DNA of 64,000 nt from Flavicella sp963932955 (lineage in GTDB: Bacteria > Bacteroidota > Bacteroidia > Flavobacteriales > Flavobacteriaceae): assembly GCA_963932955.1 (NCBI GenBank), contig CAWVRK010000009.1, positions 1 through 64,000 of the forward strand. Reading direction: 5' to 3'. The notes under the pieces were generated by a model. It was not told the origin of the DNA, made no database searches, and worked only from the letters and a program-made list of their open reading frames with translations. Shown one piece after another: positions 44,076 through 52,710 of this stretch. Every line of letters begins with the position of its first letter. Position 1 is the stretch's first letter. The translations under genes and the position numbers were made by a program.

Positions 44076-44388
44076 GCCTCTGTTTTTTTGAAAAAAGTAG
44101 GGTTTGAATCAAAAACACTCAAATCTTTCCACTGCACTCTTTGCGATGTTTTAATATTTGTTTTTACTGAAGTGGAAAAAATTATTGCGACAAAAAATCT
44201 TCTGGTCAGTTGGCGACAGGCAATTTGAAAGAGGAGACAAATTAAAACTTCGTATCAATAGAGCTGTGTCGTGAACTAAACAACCATAACTATATTACTT
44301 GTAAGTTCAATGAGCTCAAAGGTGTTTCGCTTGACTCTTTGTAACACGATGTAATTGACATAGAAAAAGAGGGGTTAATTGCTGTTTT
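44076..44388. other. Gap with possible decayed coding remnant
   Basis: No intact gene in this 313-bp gap. Plus-strand frames contain protein-like fragments broken by stops and frame changes: a 25-residue stretch around 44191-44274 (FWSVGDRQFERGDKLKLRI...) and one at about 44258-44343 with CKFNELKGVSLDSL. They may be remnants of an inactivated gene, but no family is recognised. Confidence 0.3.
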
Positions 44389-45060
44389 TCAACAACTTCC
44401 TTCCTCACAACAATTGGGATGTTTGAGCAACTTACACGACAACACTGCAAGCAGTGCTCCTAAAACAGGTGCTGTCAAATAGAGCCAAAGGTTTTCCAAA
44501 TGCCCGGAGAGCAAAGCGGGTGCAAAAGAACGCACAGGATTCATAGACGCGTTGGTCATTGGCCCTGCAAACAGCGCTGCTAACATGACCACCCCTCCAA
44601 TGGCAAAGCCAGCAATAATCCCTACTTCTTTGGCGCCTGTGGACACATTGATGATGACCATCATCAAAAAGAAAGTCAACAGTGTTTCCAAGACAAAAGC
44701 ACGGAACGGGTCTATCAATTCAGAAGGTTGGGTCCCTCCTAAAAATTCACTTGTAGGAAAGAGGTACAACAACAGACTGCTGGCCAACAAGCCTCCGAGA
44801 AGTTGTGCCGCAATGTATTTGGGGACTTCTTTCCATGAAAATTTTTTGGCATAGGCAAAAGCGATGCTGACCGCTGGATTCAAATGTGCTCCAGAAATGT
44901 CTCCCAAAGCATAGATCATGGCCATAACGATGAAACCCCAAGTAAGTCCAATCCCTACATGGGTAACATCTCCGCCAGTGATCTCATTAATAGTCATGGC
45001 TCCTGTGCCACAAAAAACAAGGGAAAAGGTGCCAATAAATTCTGCATAATATTTTTTCAC
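44389..45060 (-). CDS. MIP family channel (aquaporin/glycerol facilitator-like) with Cys-rich tail
   Basis: Six-helix inner-membrane channel, about 223 residues. The first NPA box is HLNPAVS; the second reads MNPVRSFAP, NPV rather than NPA. The C terminus ends with CKLLKHPNCCEEGSC, five cysteines in 15 residues, unusual for an aquaporin. No ATG fits the conserved N terminus: GTG 45060 (MKKYYAEFIGTF) is preferred, TTG 45066 possible; an upstream ATG at 45123 lies inside glyS. It follows glyS by 22 bp. Substrate is unknown, and water, glycerol or a metalloid are all possible. Confidence 0.85.
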   Translation of the reverse strand: MKKYYAEFIGTFSLVFCGTGAMTINEITGGDVTHVGIGLTWGFIVMAMIYALGDISGAHLNPAVSIAFAYAKKFSWKEVPKYIAAQLLGGLLASSLLLYLFPTSEFLGGTQPSELIDPFRAFVLETLLTFFLMMVIINVSTGAKEVGIIAGFAIGGVVMLAALFAGPMTNASMNPVRSFAPALLSGHLENLWLYLTAPVLGALLAVLSCKLLKHPNCCEEGSC

Positions 45061-45082
45061 AATCAATGGGTTTGATATGCTG

Positions 45083-46627
45083 TTATTTGGTTTTCTCCAA
45101 CCACTTGGCCAGCGATACTTCATCGTGGATCAAGTTTCTAAGGCTGGCTATGGGCAAACGTTGCTGTTCCATCGTATCTCGATGACGAATGGTCACAGTT
45201 TCGTCGGTCAACGTTTGATGGTCCACAGTGATGCAAAACGGGGTTCCTGCTGCGTCTTGCCTTCTGTACCGTTTTCCAACAGCGTCTTTTTCATCGTAGA
45301 GTATGTTGAAGTCAAATTTCAATTCCTCAACAATCTTTTTGGCAACTTCAGGCAATCCATCTTTTTTGACCAATGGAAAAATTGCCGCTTTAGTAGGCGC
45401 CAAAACAGCAGGTAATTTTAAAACGGTTCTAGTGGTGCCATTGTCAAGTGCTTCTTCTACCAATGCTTTTGAAAAGACTGCCAAAAACAAACGGTCCAAT
45501 CCAACTGAGGTTTCCACTACATAAGGGACATAGCTCTCGCCCAATTCGGGATCGAAATACTGTATTTTTTTTCCAGAATGGGTTTCATGGGCTTTTAAGT
45601 CAAAATCGGTTCGGGAATGGATGCCTTCCAATTCTTTGAATCCAAAAGGAAATTTGAATTCAATGTCTGCGGCGGCATCTGCGTAATGAGCCAATTTGTC
45701 GTGGTCGTGAAAACGGTAGTTGTCAGCGCCTAAACCTAAGGACAGGTGCCATTTCAGTCGGGTTTCTTTCCAATGCTCGTACCATTCTTTTTGGGTGCCA
45801 GGACGTATGAAAAATTGCATCTCCATTTGTTCGAATTCGCGCATGCGAAAGATAAACTGACGTGCAACAATTTCGTTTCGAAAGGCTTTTCCGGTTTGTG
45901 CAATCCCAAAAGGAATTTTCATTCTTCCTGTTTTTTGCACGTTTAAAAAGTTGACAAAAATTCCTTGAGCCGTTTCAGGGCGCAAGTACAAGTCCATGGC
46001 GGAATCTGCAGAAGCACCTAGTTTGGTACCAAACATCAGGTTGAACTGCTTTACGTCTGTCCAGTTTTTGGACCCGGACAAGGGACAAGCGATTTCGAGC
46101 TCTTCAATCAGGGCTTTTACGTCTGCCAAATTTTCTGCCTCCAAAGACTGTCCCATTCTTTTGAGAATGGCAGCTCCTTTTTCTTGATAGCCCAACACAC
46201 GTGGGTTTGTGGCTATGAATTGTGTTTTGTCAAAGGAATCTCCAAAGCGTTTTTGTGCTTTGGCAACTTCTTTTTCTATTTTGGCATCTAACTTGCCAAC
46301 ATAGTCTTCGATCAAGACATCGGCCCGGTATCTTTTTTTGGAATCTTTATTGTCAATCAACGGGTCGTTGAAGGCATCTACATGCCCGGAGGCTTTCCAT
46401 ATGGTGGGATGCATAAAAATAGCAGCGTCCAAACCTACGATGTTATCGTTCATTTGCACCATGGATTTCCACCAGTATTCGCGTATGTTTTTCTTCAGTT
46501 CTACCCCGTTTTGAGCGTAGTCATAAACGGCACTCAAGCCGTCGTAAATTTCACTAGACTGAAAGACATATCCGTATTCCTTTGCGTGTGAAACTACTTT
46601 TTTAAATTGATCTTCTTGCTTTGCCAT
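45083..46627 (-). CDS. glyS: Glycyl-tRNA synthetase, single-chain
   Basis: Class II synthetase of the alpha2 single-chain type (as in eukaryotes, mycoplasmas and Bacteroidetes), 514 residues. Segments YDYAQNGVELKKNI and HPTIWKASGHV are N-terminal, the motif 2 region is GKAFRNEIVARQFIFRMREFEQME, and motif 3 is near VVETSVGLDRLFLA. A TATTTTTG element is at 46632-46639 on the minus strand, only 5 nt from the ATG. Confidence 0.96.
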   Translation of the reverse strand: MAKQEDQFKKVVSHAKEYGYVFQSSEIYDGLSAVYDYAQNGVELKKNIREYWWKSMVQMNDNIVGLDAAIFMHPTIWKASGHVDAFNDPLIDNKDSKKRYRADVLIEDYVGKLDAKIEKEVAKAQKRFGDSFDKTQFIATNPRVLGYQEKGAAILKRMGQSLEAENLADVKALIEELEIACPLSGSKNWTDVKQFNLMFGTKLGASADSAMDLYLRPETAQGIFVNFLNVQKTGRMKIPFGIAQTGKAFRNEIVARQFIFRMREFEQMEMQFFIRPGTQKEWYEHWKETRLKWHLSLGLGADNYRFHDHDKLAHYADAAADIEFKFPFGFKELEGIHSRTDFDLKAHETHSGKKIQYFDPELGESYVPYVVETSVGLDRLFLAVFSKALVEEALDNGTTRTVLKLPAVLAPTKAAIFPLVKKDGLPEVAKKIVEELKFDFNILYDEKDAVGKRYRRQDAAGTPFCITVDHQTLTDETVTIRHRDTMEQQRLPIASLRNLIHDEVSLAKWLEKTK

Positions 46628-46722
46628 GCTGCAAAAATAAGTAATTTCATTTGTTTTGCAGGATTTTTTTTGGAGGATTGGAAGGGTGGTTTTAGAGGCT
46701 ATGTAGTCTGTGAAATGAGGGC

Positions 46723-46759
46723 AAAAAAAAAGAGTGAAGTTTCCCTCACTCTTTTTTTT
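46723..46759 (-). terminator. Terminator after the coiled-coil protein gene
   Basis: AGAGTGA (46731-46737) pairs with TCACTCT (46746-46752), with A8 and T7 flanks; the A run gives the U tract on the minus strand. It is 14 bp past the stop of the gene at 46774. Confidence 0.75.
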
Positions 46760-46773
46760 GTATTTGTTTTTTT

Positions 46774-47670
46774 TTAGAAAATCCCCAAAAAGGATTCCTT
46801 CAGTGTGAGCGTTGTCGTTCCAACAACGTTTGCGTCTAAGTATGCAGCAACTGTATAAGTTCCTTTGCTCAAGGTTCCTTTTTCTACAGCGACATCAAAG
46901 ACAACATCTGTTTCCTTATTTTGGTAGTTGACAGTAGCCACATCCGAGTAAGATACGTCTGTACCTCCTGCATTGAATGTTCCTTTAGAAGCTACGACAG
47001 CTCCACTTGCATCTTCAATTACAAAATAAACTTGTTTTTCTCCACTTACTGCAATTTCATTTGCGTCGATGATCATAGAGATTTGGAATGCTGTTGTCTT
47101 TTTGTATCGGTTTGTTTCTTTCAAAGTACCGCTACTCAATTTTTTCATGGACACTGCAGTCAAATCATCTCCTGTCAATACAGCTGCGATAGCTACTTTT
47201 GAAGTCAATTCTTTGTTTTCAGAAGTTAACTCTTCGTTGGCTGCAGTTTGTGTAACGATCGTTTCGTTCGCAACTACAAGTTCTCCGTTCAGTTTGGTGT
47301 TTTCCAATGACAAGGCTTCCAGTTGTGCAAACAATTCTTTGTTTTGTTGTTGCAATTTGTATACTTTATTTTTGTAGCGTCTGATCAGTTTGTAGCTAGT
47401 TTTCTTTTCGCTGTTCAAAGAATCTCTGTAAGAAATGATGTCTGCACGTGCAGCAGTCAATTCATCGTTCAAAGAAGTGTTTTCTACCAACTTCGCATCG
47501 TACTGAACGATCATTGATGTCAATTCAGTTTGAATTGCTGTCTTTTCAGTTTCCAATCCTGTTTGAATCTCTGAGTGTTGTGCATTTGCATACAAAGCAT
47601 AACCAATTGCTGCAACAAGTAAAACCGCTAATACGATAACGATTGATTTTCCTGAATTTTTATTTTCCAT
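46774..47670 (-). CDS. Membrane-anchored coiled-coil protein of unknown function
   Basis: 298 residues. A short basic N terminus, one transmembrane helix at about 9-28 (IVIVLAVLLVAAIGYALYA), and a coiled coil of about residues 30-160 with Leu/Glu/Asn heptads lead to a C-terminal beta domain at about 175-298 (YFVIEDASGAVVASKG, KGTYTVAAYLDANVVG). Similar proteins are conserved in flavobacteria and are sometimes misnamed as chromosome partition proteins. It stands alone with a -7 element upstream and a terminator downstream. No function is known. Confidence 0.75.
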   Translation of the reverse strand: MENKNSGKSIVIVLAVLLVAAIGYALYANAQHSEIQTGLETEKTAIQTELTSMIVQYDAKLVENTSLNDELTAARADIISYRDSLNSEKKTSYKLIRRYKNKVYKLQQQNKELFAQLEALSLENTKLNGELVVANETIVTQTAANEELTSENKELTSKVAIAAVLTGDDLTAVSMKKLSSGTLKETNRYKKTTAFQISMIIDANEIAVSGEKQVYFVIEDASGAVVASKGTFNAGGTDVSYSDVATVNYQNKETDVVFDVAVEKGTLSKGTYTVAAYLDANVVGTTTLTLKESFLGIF

Positions 47671-47701
47671 GTTTAAGAATTTATTTTCATGTTTTGAAGT
47701 G

Positions 47702-47709
47702 CAAAATTA
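47702..47709 (-). promoter_or_regulatory. -7 promoter element of the coiled-coil protein gene
   Basis: The minus strand reads TAATTTTG (TAnnTTTG), last base 32 nt before the ATG at 47670. Confidence 0.5.
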
Positions 47710-47799
47710 ACATTAATAATGATAATTCCTATAAAATTAACAATATTGATTGGCTTCCCAACAATTAAAACTCAAATTTTAGGTACTTTTATAAGAAAA

Positions 47800-48504
47800 A
47801 TGCGTGTCTTGTTCTTAAAAGACCTTTGGAACTTATTTTTTCCAGACTTGTGTTGTGGCTGCCACAAGCAGTTGACTCGAAACGAAACGCTTCTTTGTGT
47901 TCATTGTCGACACGACCTGCCTTTTGCAGGCCTTTCGAATCTCAAAGAAAATTCTTTGGAAAGGGCTTTTTACGGACGCCTACCGATCACAAGTGCAACT
48001 GCGCTTTTTGCATTCCATAAAAAAGGAAAAATACAGCAACTCATTCACCTGTTGAAATATCAAAATCGCCAAGACATCGGCGTTTTTATGGGAACTCTTC
48101 TGTCCAGAGAACTTTTGGAAAGCGATCGCTTTCAAGACATCGACCTGGTCCTTCCAGTTCCACTTCATCCAAAACAATTCAAAAAACGGGGTTACAACCA
48201 ACTGACACTGTTAGGCAAAGAAATGGCAAAAAATCTCAAATGTCCTTATCTAGAAAAAATCTTAATCCGAACGACTTCGGCAAAAACACAGACCAAAAGA
48301 AGAAGAACGGACCGTTTTAGAAACACCTCCCTCTCCTTTGAGGTGACTGACTGCTCTTTGTTAGAAAACAAACACGTATTGCTCATTGACGATGTGATTA
48401 CGACAGGCGCCACCTTGGAAGCTTGCTGCAGCGCTTTGTTAAAAGCCAAAAACGTCCAACTCAGCATCGCAGCCATTGCCTGTCCTCAAGAGTACTGCAT
48501 TTGA
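47800..48504 (+). CDS. ComF family phosphoribosyltransferase-like protein
   Basis: ComF-type protein of 234 residues, linked in other bacteria to DNA uptake in natural transformation. A zinc-finger-like part holds C18, C19, C21, C33 and C36, and the PRPP-binding motif is VLLIDDVITTGAT near residue 195. ATG 47800 (MRVLFLKDLW) matches the family start; the frame is open to 47719. Confidence 0.92.
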   Translation: MRVLFLKDLWNLFFPDLCCGCHKQLTRNETLLCVHCRHDLPFAGLSNLKENSLERAFYGRLPITSATALFAFHKKGKIQQLIHLLKYQNRQDIGVFMGTLLSRELLESDRFQDIDLVLPVPLHPKQFKKRGYNQLTLLGKEMAKNLKCPYLEKILIRTTSAKTQTKRRRTDRFRNTSLSFEVTDCSLLENKHVLLIDDVITTGATLEACCSALLKAKNVQLSIAAIACPQEYCI

Positions 48505-48612
48505 ACCCTAGCTTAAAAAGCACTTTCTTATTTCGAGAATCTACTTAAGATTTTGTATTCTTGCTTTGAAATAAATTGTTACTTTGTAATTTAAAACACC
48601 AAACACCTTTTT

Positions 48613-50274
48613 GTGAAAAATTTACTTCTTTTGTTTACGGTCTTGATTTTGACAGCAGGCCTCACGTCCAATTGCGCGCGAAAAGGAAATCCAATGGGAG
48701 GGCCAAAAGACAGTATTTCTCCAGTCATGGTGACGGCAAATCCTGCCTATAAATCTATTCATTTCAAATCCAAAAAAATAAAGTTGGACTTTGACGAATA
48801 CGTAAAATTCAAAGACCTCAACAAACAGCTGATTGTTTCGCCGCCTCTAAACCATCCTTCCCTCATCAAGCCCTCAGGAACTGCGAGCAAAACCATCAGC
48901 ATTGAAATCATGGATACCCTAAAAGAAAACACCACCTATGCTTTTAATTTCGGCAACAGCATCGTCGACAACAACGAAGGCAATCGTTTGGGGAGTTTTA
49001 AATATGTGTTTTCGACAGGGAGTTATGTAGATTCCTTAGAAGTGAAAGGGGTGGTTTCGGATGCCTTTGAAGAAGAAGTAGCTGATAATATTACCGTTCT
49101 TTTGTATGAAATAGACAGCAGCTATACCGATTCGCTGGTGTACAAAGAAAAACCGGATTATGTGACAAGCACCTTAGATTCGGTTTCTTTTGACTTGACG
49201 AACATCAAGAAGGGCAGCTATCAAATGATCGCCTTAAACGATTACAACAGCAATTACCTCTTCAACCCTAAACAAGACCAAATTGCTTTTGTCAAAAACC
49301 CCGTGAAAATTCCTACAGAAAAGGCGTTTCACTTGCGTATGTTTTCCGAAACCCCACCCTTCCAACTGAAACGCCCTCTGGAAAGTGGCGTTGGAAAAAT
49401 CATCTTTGGCTTTGAAGGAAACGCAAGACCCCTCGATATCAAACTCTTGACGACAACCCCAGACGCGTTTAAAAGTTTTGTCAACCTTGAAAAAGAGACG
49501 GACACCTTGAATTATTGGTATGTGCCTTTTGAAACCGATTCTTTGCAATTTCAAGTGACTGCAAAAAATCTTGACACCTTGTTTACGGTGCAACTTCGCA
49601 CGTCCAAAATGGACTCCTTGACCCTCAGTGCCATTTACAGCAGAACCCTACACCCCAAAGACACATTTGCACTCGAGAGTAACATTCCCTTAGAATCCAT
49701 AGACCCCTCACAAATAAGATTGTTTGACAAAGACACCCTACAAGTAAATTTTTCGCCTTTTTTAAACAGCTCCAAAATGAAAATATCGCTGGACTTTCAA
49801 AGAAAACCAAAAGAAGACTACCTGTTGGAAATCCTTCCAAACGCTGTGGTGGACTTTTACGGATCCACAAACGACACCCTGGTCTACCGCTTGAAAACCT
49901 TGGATAATGAAGCATATGGCGCTATTGAAATGGACGTACAAGGCCTCCCTAACACAGCCCTAATCGCTGAATTGTTCACCGAAAAAGAAGGTGTGATCGA
50001 GCGGCAGTTTTCAAATGGGAAAAACCTATTTGTCTTTGAGCAACTTGTGCCAAAAACCTATAAATTTCGCGTGATTTCGGACTCAAACAAGAATGGGAAA
50101 TGGGATACAGGAAGCTTTCTGAAAAAGTTGCAACCCGAAGAAGTGTTTTATTACCCTCAAGAAATCAAACTTAGAGCCAATTGGACCGTCAATGAAACTT
50201 TTGTTTTGGAACCTCAACCTTCAATTATAGTGCCTGTGGCGAAAGATTCTTTGCGCCAAATAAACTCAGACTAA
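48613..50274 (+). CDS. Lipoprotein with N-terminal Ig-like (Big_5-type) domain
   Basis: Envelope lipoprotein, 553 residues, with a GTG start (48613). The signal ends near TSNC, so C21 is probably lipidated; the following CARKGNPMGGPKDSISP is typical of a widespread Bacteroidetes family. The Ig-like domain covers about 35-135 (VSPPLNHPSLIKPSG, TYAFNFGNSIVDNNEGN). The rest is beta-rich with repeated LDTLF and DSL-type segments and ends with YPQEIKLRANWTVNETFVL. Function unknown. Its stop overlaps the convergent DinB gene by 9 bp. Confidence 0.85.
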   Translation: MKNLLLLFTVLILTAGLTSNCARKGNPMGGPKDSISPVMVTANPAYKSIHFKSKKIKLDFDEYVKFKDLNKQLIVSPPLNHPSLIKPSGTASKTISIEIMDTLKENTTYAFNFGNSIVDNNEGNRLGSFKYVFSTGSYVDSLEVKGVVSDAFEEEVADNITVLLYEIDSSYTDSLVYKEKPDYVTSTLDSVSFDLTNIKKGSYQMIALNDYNSNYLFNPKQDQIAFVKNPVKIPTEKAFHLRMFSETPPFQLKRPLESGVGKIIFGFEGNARPLDIKLLTTTPDAFKSFVNLEKETDTLNYWYVPFETDSLQFQVTAKNLDTLFTVQLRTSKMDSLTLSAIYSRTLHPKDTFALESNIPLESIDPSQIRLFDKDTLQVNFSPFLNSSKMKISLDFQRKPKEDYLLEILPNAVVDFYGSTNDTLVYRLKTLDNEAYGAIEMDVQGLPNTALIAELFTEKEGVIERQFSNGKNLFVFEQLVPKTYKFRVISDSNKNGKWDTGSFLKKLQPEEVFYYPQEIKLRANWTVNETFVLEPQPSIIVPVAKDSLRQINSD

Positions 50275-50721
50275 TTTTTTCAAAGACAGTACCACGCCCA
50301 AATGAATTCCTTCGTGAAAAGCATTGAAACTGAGGGCTTCTTCAATATTAGAAAGAACGATTCCAACACTTGTCGTGTAGGGCGTATAGTTTTTGAAAAG
50401 TCCTGCTTTAAGGTCTTTTTCCAAGGCCAAAGGGAGCGCGACAAACAAGGATTTAATTGCCTCAAAATTTTGTTGAGAAAGCGCTTTGGAAGGCACCGAT
50501 CCCTTTTGAAAACTTTGAATCATATCCTCGGGAACCGCACAAGGCAATCCCGACAATTTGTAGCACAGCAGTTGCTGGGTCACAACCAAGTGAGCCAAGT
50601 TCCAAGCAATGCTATTTCGGTGACCCTTTGGAATGGTATTGACCTGTTCGAGTGTCAAACCTTCAATGATTTTTAAAAGAAGAGCTCTCGTTTTGCCGAG
50701 ATGTGCCAATGGAATGTTCAT
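50266..50721 (-). CDS. DinB family protein
   Basis: Four-helix-bundle protein of 151 residues. The metal-binding histidine triad is complete: H44 (NLAHLV), H136 and H140 (FHEGIHLG). Family members are thiol-dependent transferases or simply metal-binding proteins; its reaction is unknown. Convergent with the lipoprotein gene. Confidence 0.88.
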   Translation of the reverse strand: MNIPLAHLGKTRALLLKIIEGLTLEQVNTIPKGHRNSIAWNLAHLVVTQQLLCYKLSGLPCAVPEDMIQSFQKGSVPSKALSQQNFEAIKSLFVALPLALEKDLKAGLFKNYTPYTTSVGIVLSNIEEALSFNAFHEGIHLGVVLSLKKLV

Positions 50722-50782
50722 GGACGTGTTTTTAGTTTGAAAATTTTCGATAAAAGTATCAAATTTTAAATAGAAAATCGGC

Positions 50783-50790
50783 TATTTTTG
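50783..50790 (+). promoter_or_regulatory. -7 promoter element of the ArsC-like gene
   Basis: TATTTTTG matches TAnnTTTG, last base 38 nt before the ATG at 50828. Confidence 0.5.
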
Positions 50791-50827
50791 AGAGCGATCA
50801 AATAGGACTTTGAGGCTTTTACAACGT

Positions 50828-51205
50828 ATGAAAAAAATATACCATTTGAAAACTTGCGACACATGTCGCAAGATCTTAAAAAACAGCAACTTGGAAGGTG
50901 TGAAACTTCAAAACATCAAAGAGACTCCTGTCACAGAAAAACAGCTAGAAGAAATGCACACTTTGGCAGGTAGCTATGAAGCCTTGTTGAACAAACGCGC
51001 GAGGATCTACAAAGAAATGGGATTGAAAGATCAAGTCTTGACTGAAACTGCTTGTAAAGAATTGATTTTAGGAGAATACACCTTCTTAAAAAGACCCGTG
51101 GCCATTTTAGACAAAGTTATTTTTGTTGGAAACAGCAAAAAAGTAGTCGAAGCCATGCAGCGTGCATTGGAACAAAAAACAAGCACCTCTCCTCTTTGTG
51201 ACTAG
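50828..51205 (+). CDS. ArsC/Spx family thioredoxin-like protein
   Basis: Small thioredoxin-fold protein, 125 residues. The redox motif CDTC is C10-x2-C13, as in Spx/YffB rather than the single-Cys ArsC. The later segment FLKRPVAILDK matches the family's cis-Pro region. Whether it reduces arsenate, binds RNA polymerase as Spx does, or acts otherwise is not known; no ars genes are near. ATG 50828 fits the thioredoxin start better than 50810. It is convergent with DUF4254, 1 bp apart. Confidence 0.85.
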   Translation: MKKIYHLKTCDTCRKILKNSNLEGVKLQNIKETPVTEKQLEEMHTLAGSYEALLNKRARIYKEMGLKDQVLTETACKELILGEYTFLKRPVAILDKVIFVGNSKKVVEAMQRALEQKTSTSPLCD

Positions 51206-51206
51206 G

Positions 51207-51809
51207 CTATTTTTTGGCGTATAGCATTGGATTCAACGCTTCGTCGTTGTACATTTTCATCTGTTTGTACACTTTCATAAACTTGTCGCCGCTTTCAATA
51301 TCAGCAATCAAATCATCGATGGCTGTGGAAAGGTCTCTTCTTTGTTCTAATAAAATAGTGAGTTTTTCTTGGCAGTTGGTCTTGTGGGTTTCAGAAGCCG
51401 AAGTTCTGTTCGCTTCTTCACGCATGTGGTATATTTTCAAAGCCAATATCGACAAGCGGTCTATTGCCCAAGCAGGGCTTTCAGAATTGATTTTTGCGTC
51501 GGGCTTTGCAGCTACTTCTGTGTATTTGTGTAAAAAATAACTGTCTACATATTCGACCATGTCGGTGCGGTCTTGGTTGGAAGCATCTATTTTTCTCTTT
51601 AAGGCCAAAGCTTCAATCGGATCGATTTCTGGCAATCGGATGATGTCTTCGTAATGCCATTGTACCGTGTCTATCCAGCATTTTCGATAGAGTAAATGTT
51701 CCAAAGTATTTGCCTCGTATGGGTTTTCAAAAGACTGGTCTACACTGTCAATTTCATGGTATTTGGAAATTACTTTGTCAAAAATCTGGTTGTAAGCTGC
51801 TGCTTTCAT
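51207..51809 (-). CDS. DUF4254 domain-containing protein
   Basis: Mostly helical cytosolic protein, 200 residues, with DUF4254 segments NPYEANTLEHLLYRKCWIDTVQWHYED and RTDMVEYVDSYFL. No catalytic motif stands out. In flavobacteria members are often near glycosyltransferases and tRNA-modifying genes; function is unknown. It lies 54 bp after the hypothetical gene at 51864 and has a -7 element at 51869-51876. Confidence 0.85.
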   Translation of the reverse strand: MKAAAYNQIFDKVISKYHEIDSVDQSFENPYEANTLEHLLYRKCWIDTVQWHYEDIIRLPEIDPIEALALKRKIDASNQDRTDMVEYVDSYFLHKYTEVAAKPDAKINSESPAWAIDRLSILALKIYHMREEANRTSASETHKTNCQEKLTILLEQRRDLSTAIDDLIADIESGDKFMKVYKQMKMYNDEALNPMLYAKK

Positions 51810-51863
51810 TTTTTGCTTTTTCGTTTTTATATGATCACAAAAAGTCCTTGTGAATTTTTCAAT

Positions 51864-52604
51864 TTAGGCAAATTTACGAGTAATTAATGTAACAAAGCGT
51901 TCCTCATAAGCTTCTTTTCCGATCCAATCGTAATCGGGTTTTACCGTCTTGTTCAAAAATTTATTGGCGTCCTTTTCTGTTTTAAAAGAATTGAGCTGGG
52001 ATACAACCCGGTTGAAATCTTCTTGGCTTCCCTCAAACAGGTGTTTTACAAAAGCGATTCGGTCATTGAGCCCTATTTGCAAGTTGCTGTGCACCAATTT
52101 GTCGTTCAATGATTTTCGTTGAGGTTCTTCCACTCGAATTGCTTTCTCAAACATTTCATTGGCCACATCAACGGAAATGGTGTCCTTGAGTTCTTCTTCC
52201 AAAGTGGTGTTGCCTAGTTGAGTACGGTCTGGTTTGGAAGTTTTGGTTTCTACAGAGAACAAATCTTCTTTAGGTGGCGGCGGTGGAGATTGTTTCACGG
52301 GCTTGCTTTTTGATGCTGCTTTCTTATCCTTTTCTTTGGGAGGAACAGCTGCTGTTGCAAGTTTTTCTTCAGGATTGTCTACCGATTTGGACTCCTCGAT
52401 ACGGGTGATTTTCTCCAAAATTTCTTCTTTTGTCTCTGTGGCATTCGGAGTGGTTTGCAGATAGCGGTCTACAAAAGCTAAAACCGACAATTTTTCATAA
52501 GCGTCTTTGGCTCTTTGTTGCAAAGCGACCACATCGGCTTTGTTTTTCATCTGTAAAATTCCATGAGCGATGCTCACCAATTCTGCTTCTATTTTTTTGT
52601 GCAT
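51864..52604 (-). CDS. Conserved flavobacterial hypothetical protein
   Basis: 246 residues with two conserved ends joined by a low-complexity linker. The N-terminal helical part (residues 1-75) is IEAELVSIAHGILQ-like, the linker at about 85-135 is rich in Lys, Pro and Glu with PPPPPKEDLF, and the C-terminal part (about 160-246) carries QIGLNDRIAFVKHLFEGSQEDF and ends KPDYDWIGKEAYEERF. This pattern is known from many flavobacteria; function unknown. It is divergent from tdk. Confidence 0.8.
   Translation of the reverse strand: MHKKIEAELVSIAHGILQMKNKADVVALQQRAKDAYEKLSVLAFVDRYLQTTPNATETKEEILEKITRIEESKSVDNPEEKLATAAVPPKEKDKKAASKSKPVKQSPPPPPKEDLFSVETKTSKPDRTQLGNTTLEEELKDTISVDVANEMFEKAIRVEEPQRKSLNDKLVHSNLQIGLNDRIAFVKHLFEGSQEDFNRVVSQLNSFKTEKDANKFLNKTVKPDYDWIGKEAYEERFVTLITRKFA
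51869..51876 (-). promoter_or_regulatory. -7 promoter element of the DUF4254 gene
   Basis: The minus strand reads TAAATTTG (TAnnTTTG), last base 60 nt before the ATG at 51809. It lies inside the end of the preceding hypothetical gene. Confidence 0.45.
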
Positions 52605-52646
52605 AACTTGATGTATTTAGTATGGCTGTACTTGTATTAATTTTGA

Positions 52647-52654
52647 TAAATTTG
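52647..52654 (+). promoter_or_regulatory. -7 promoter element of tdk-alr
   Basis: TAAATTTG matches TAnnTTTG, last base 57 nt before the tdk ATG. Confidence 0.5.
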
Positions 52655-52710
52655 TGAAGGGTTGTTTAGAAAATTTCGACACTTCTCCATACACGATTTA
52701 AAATTACAAA

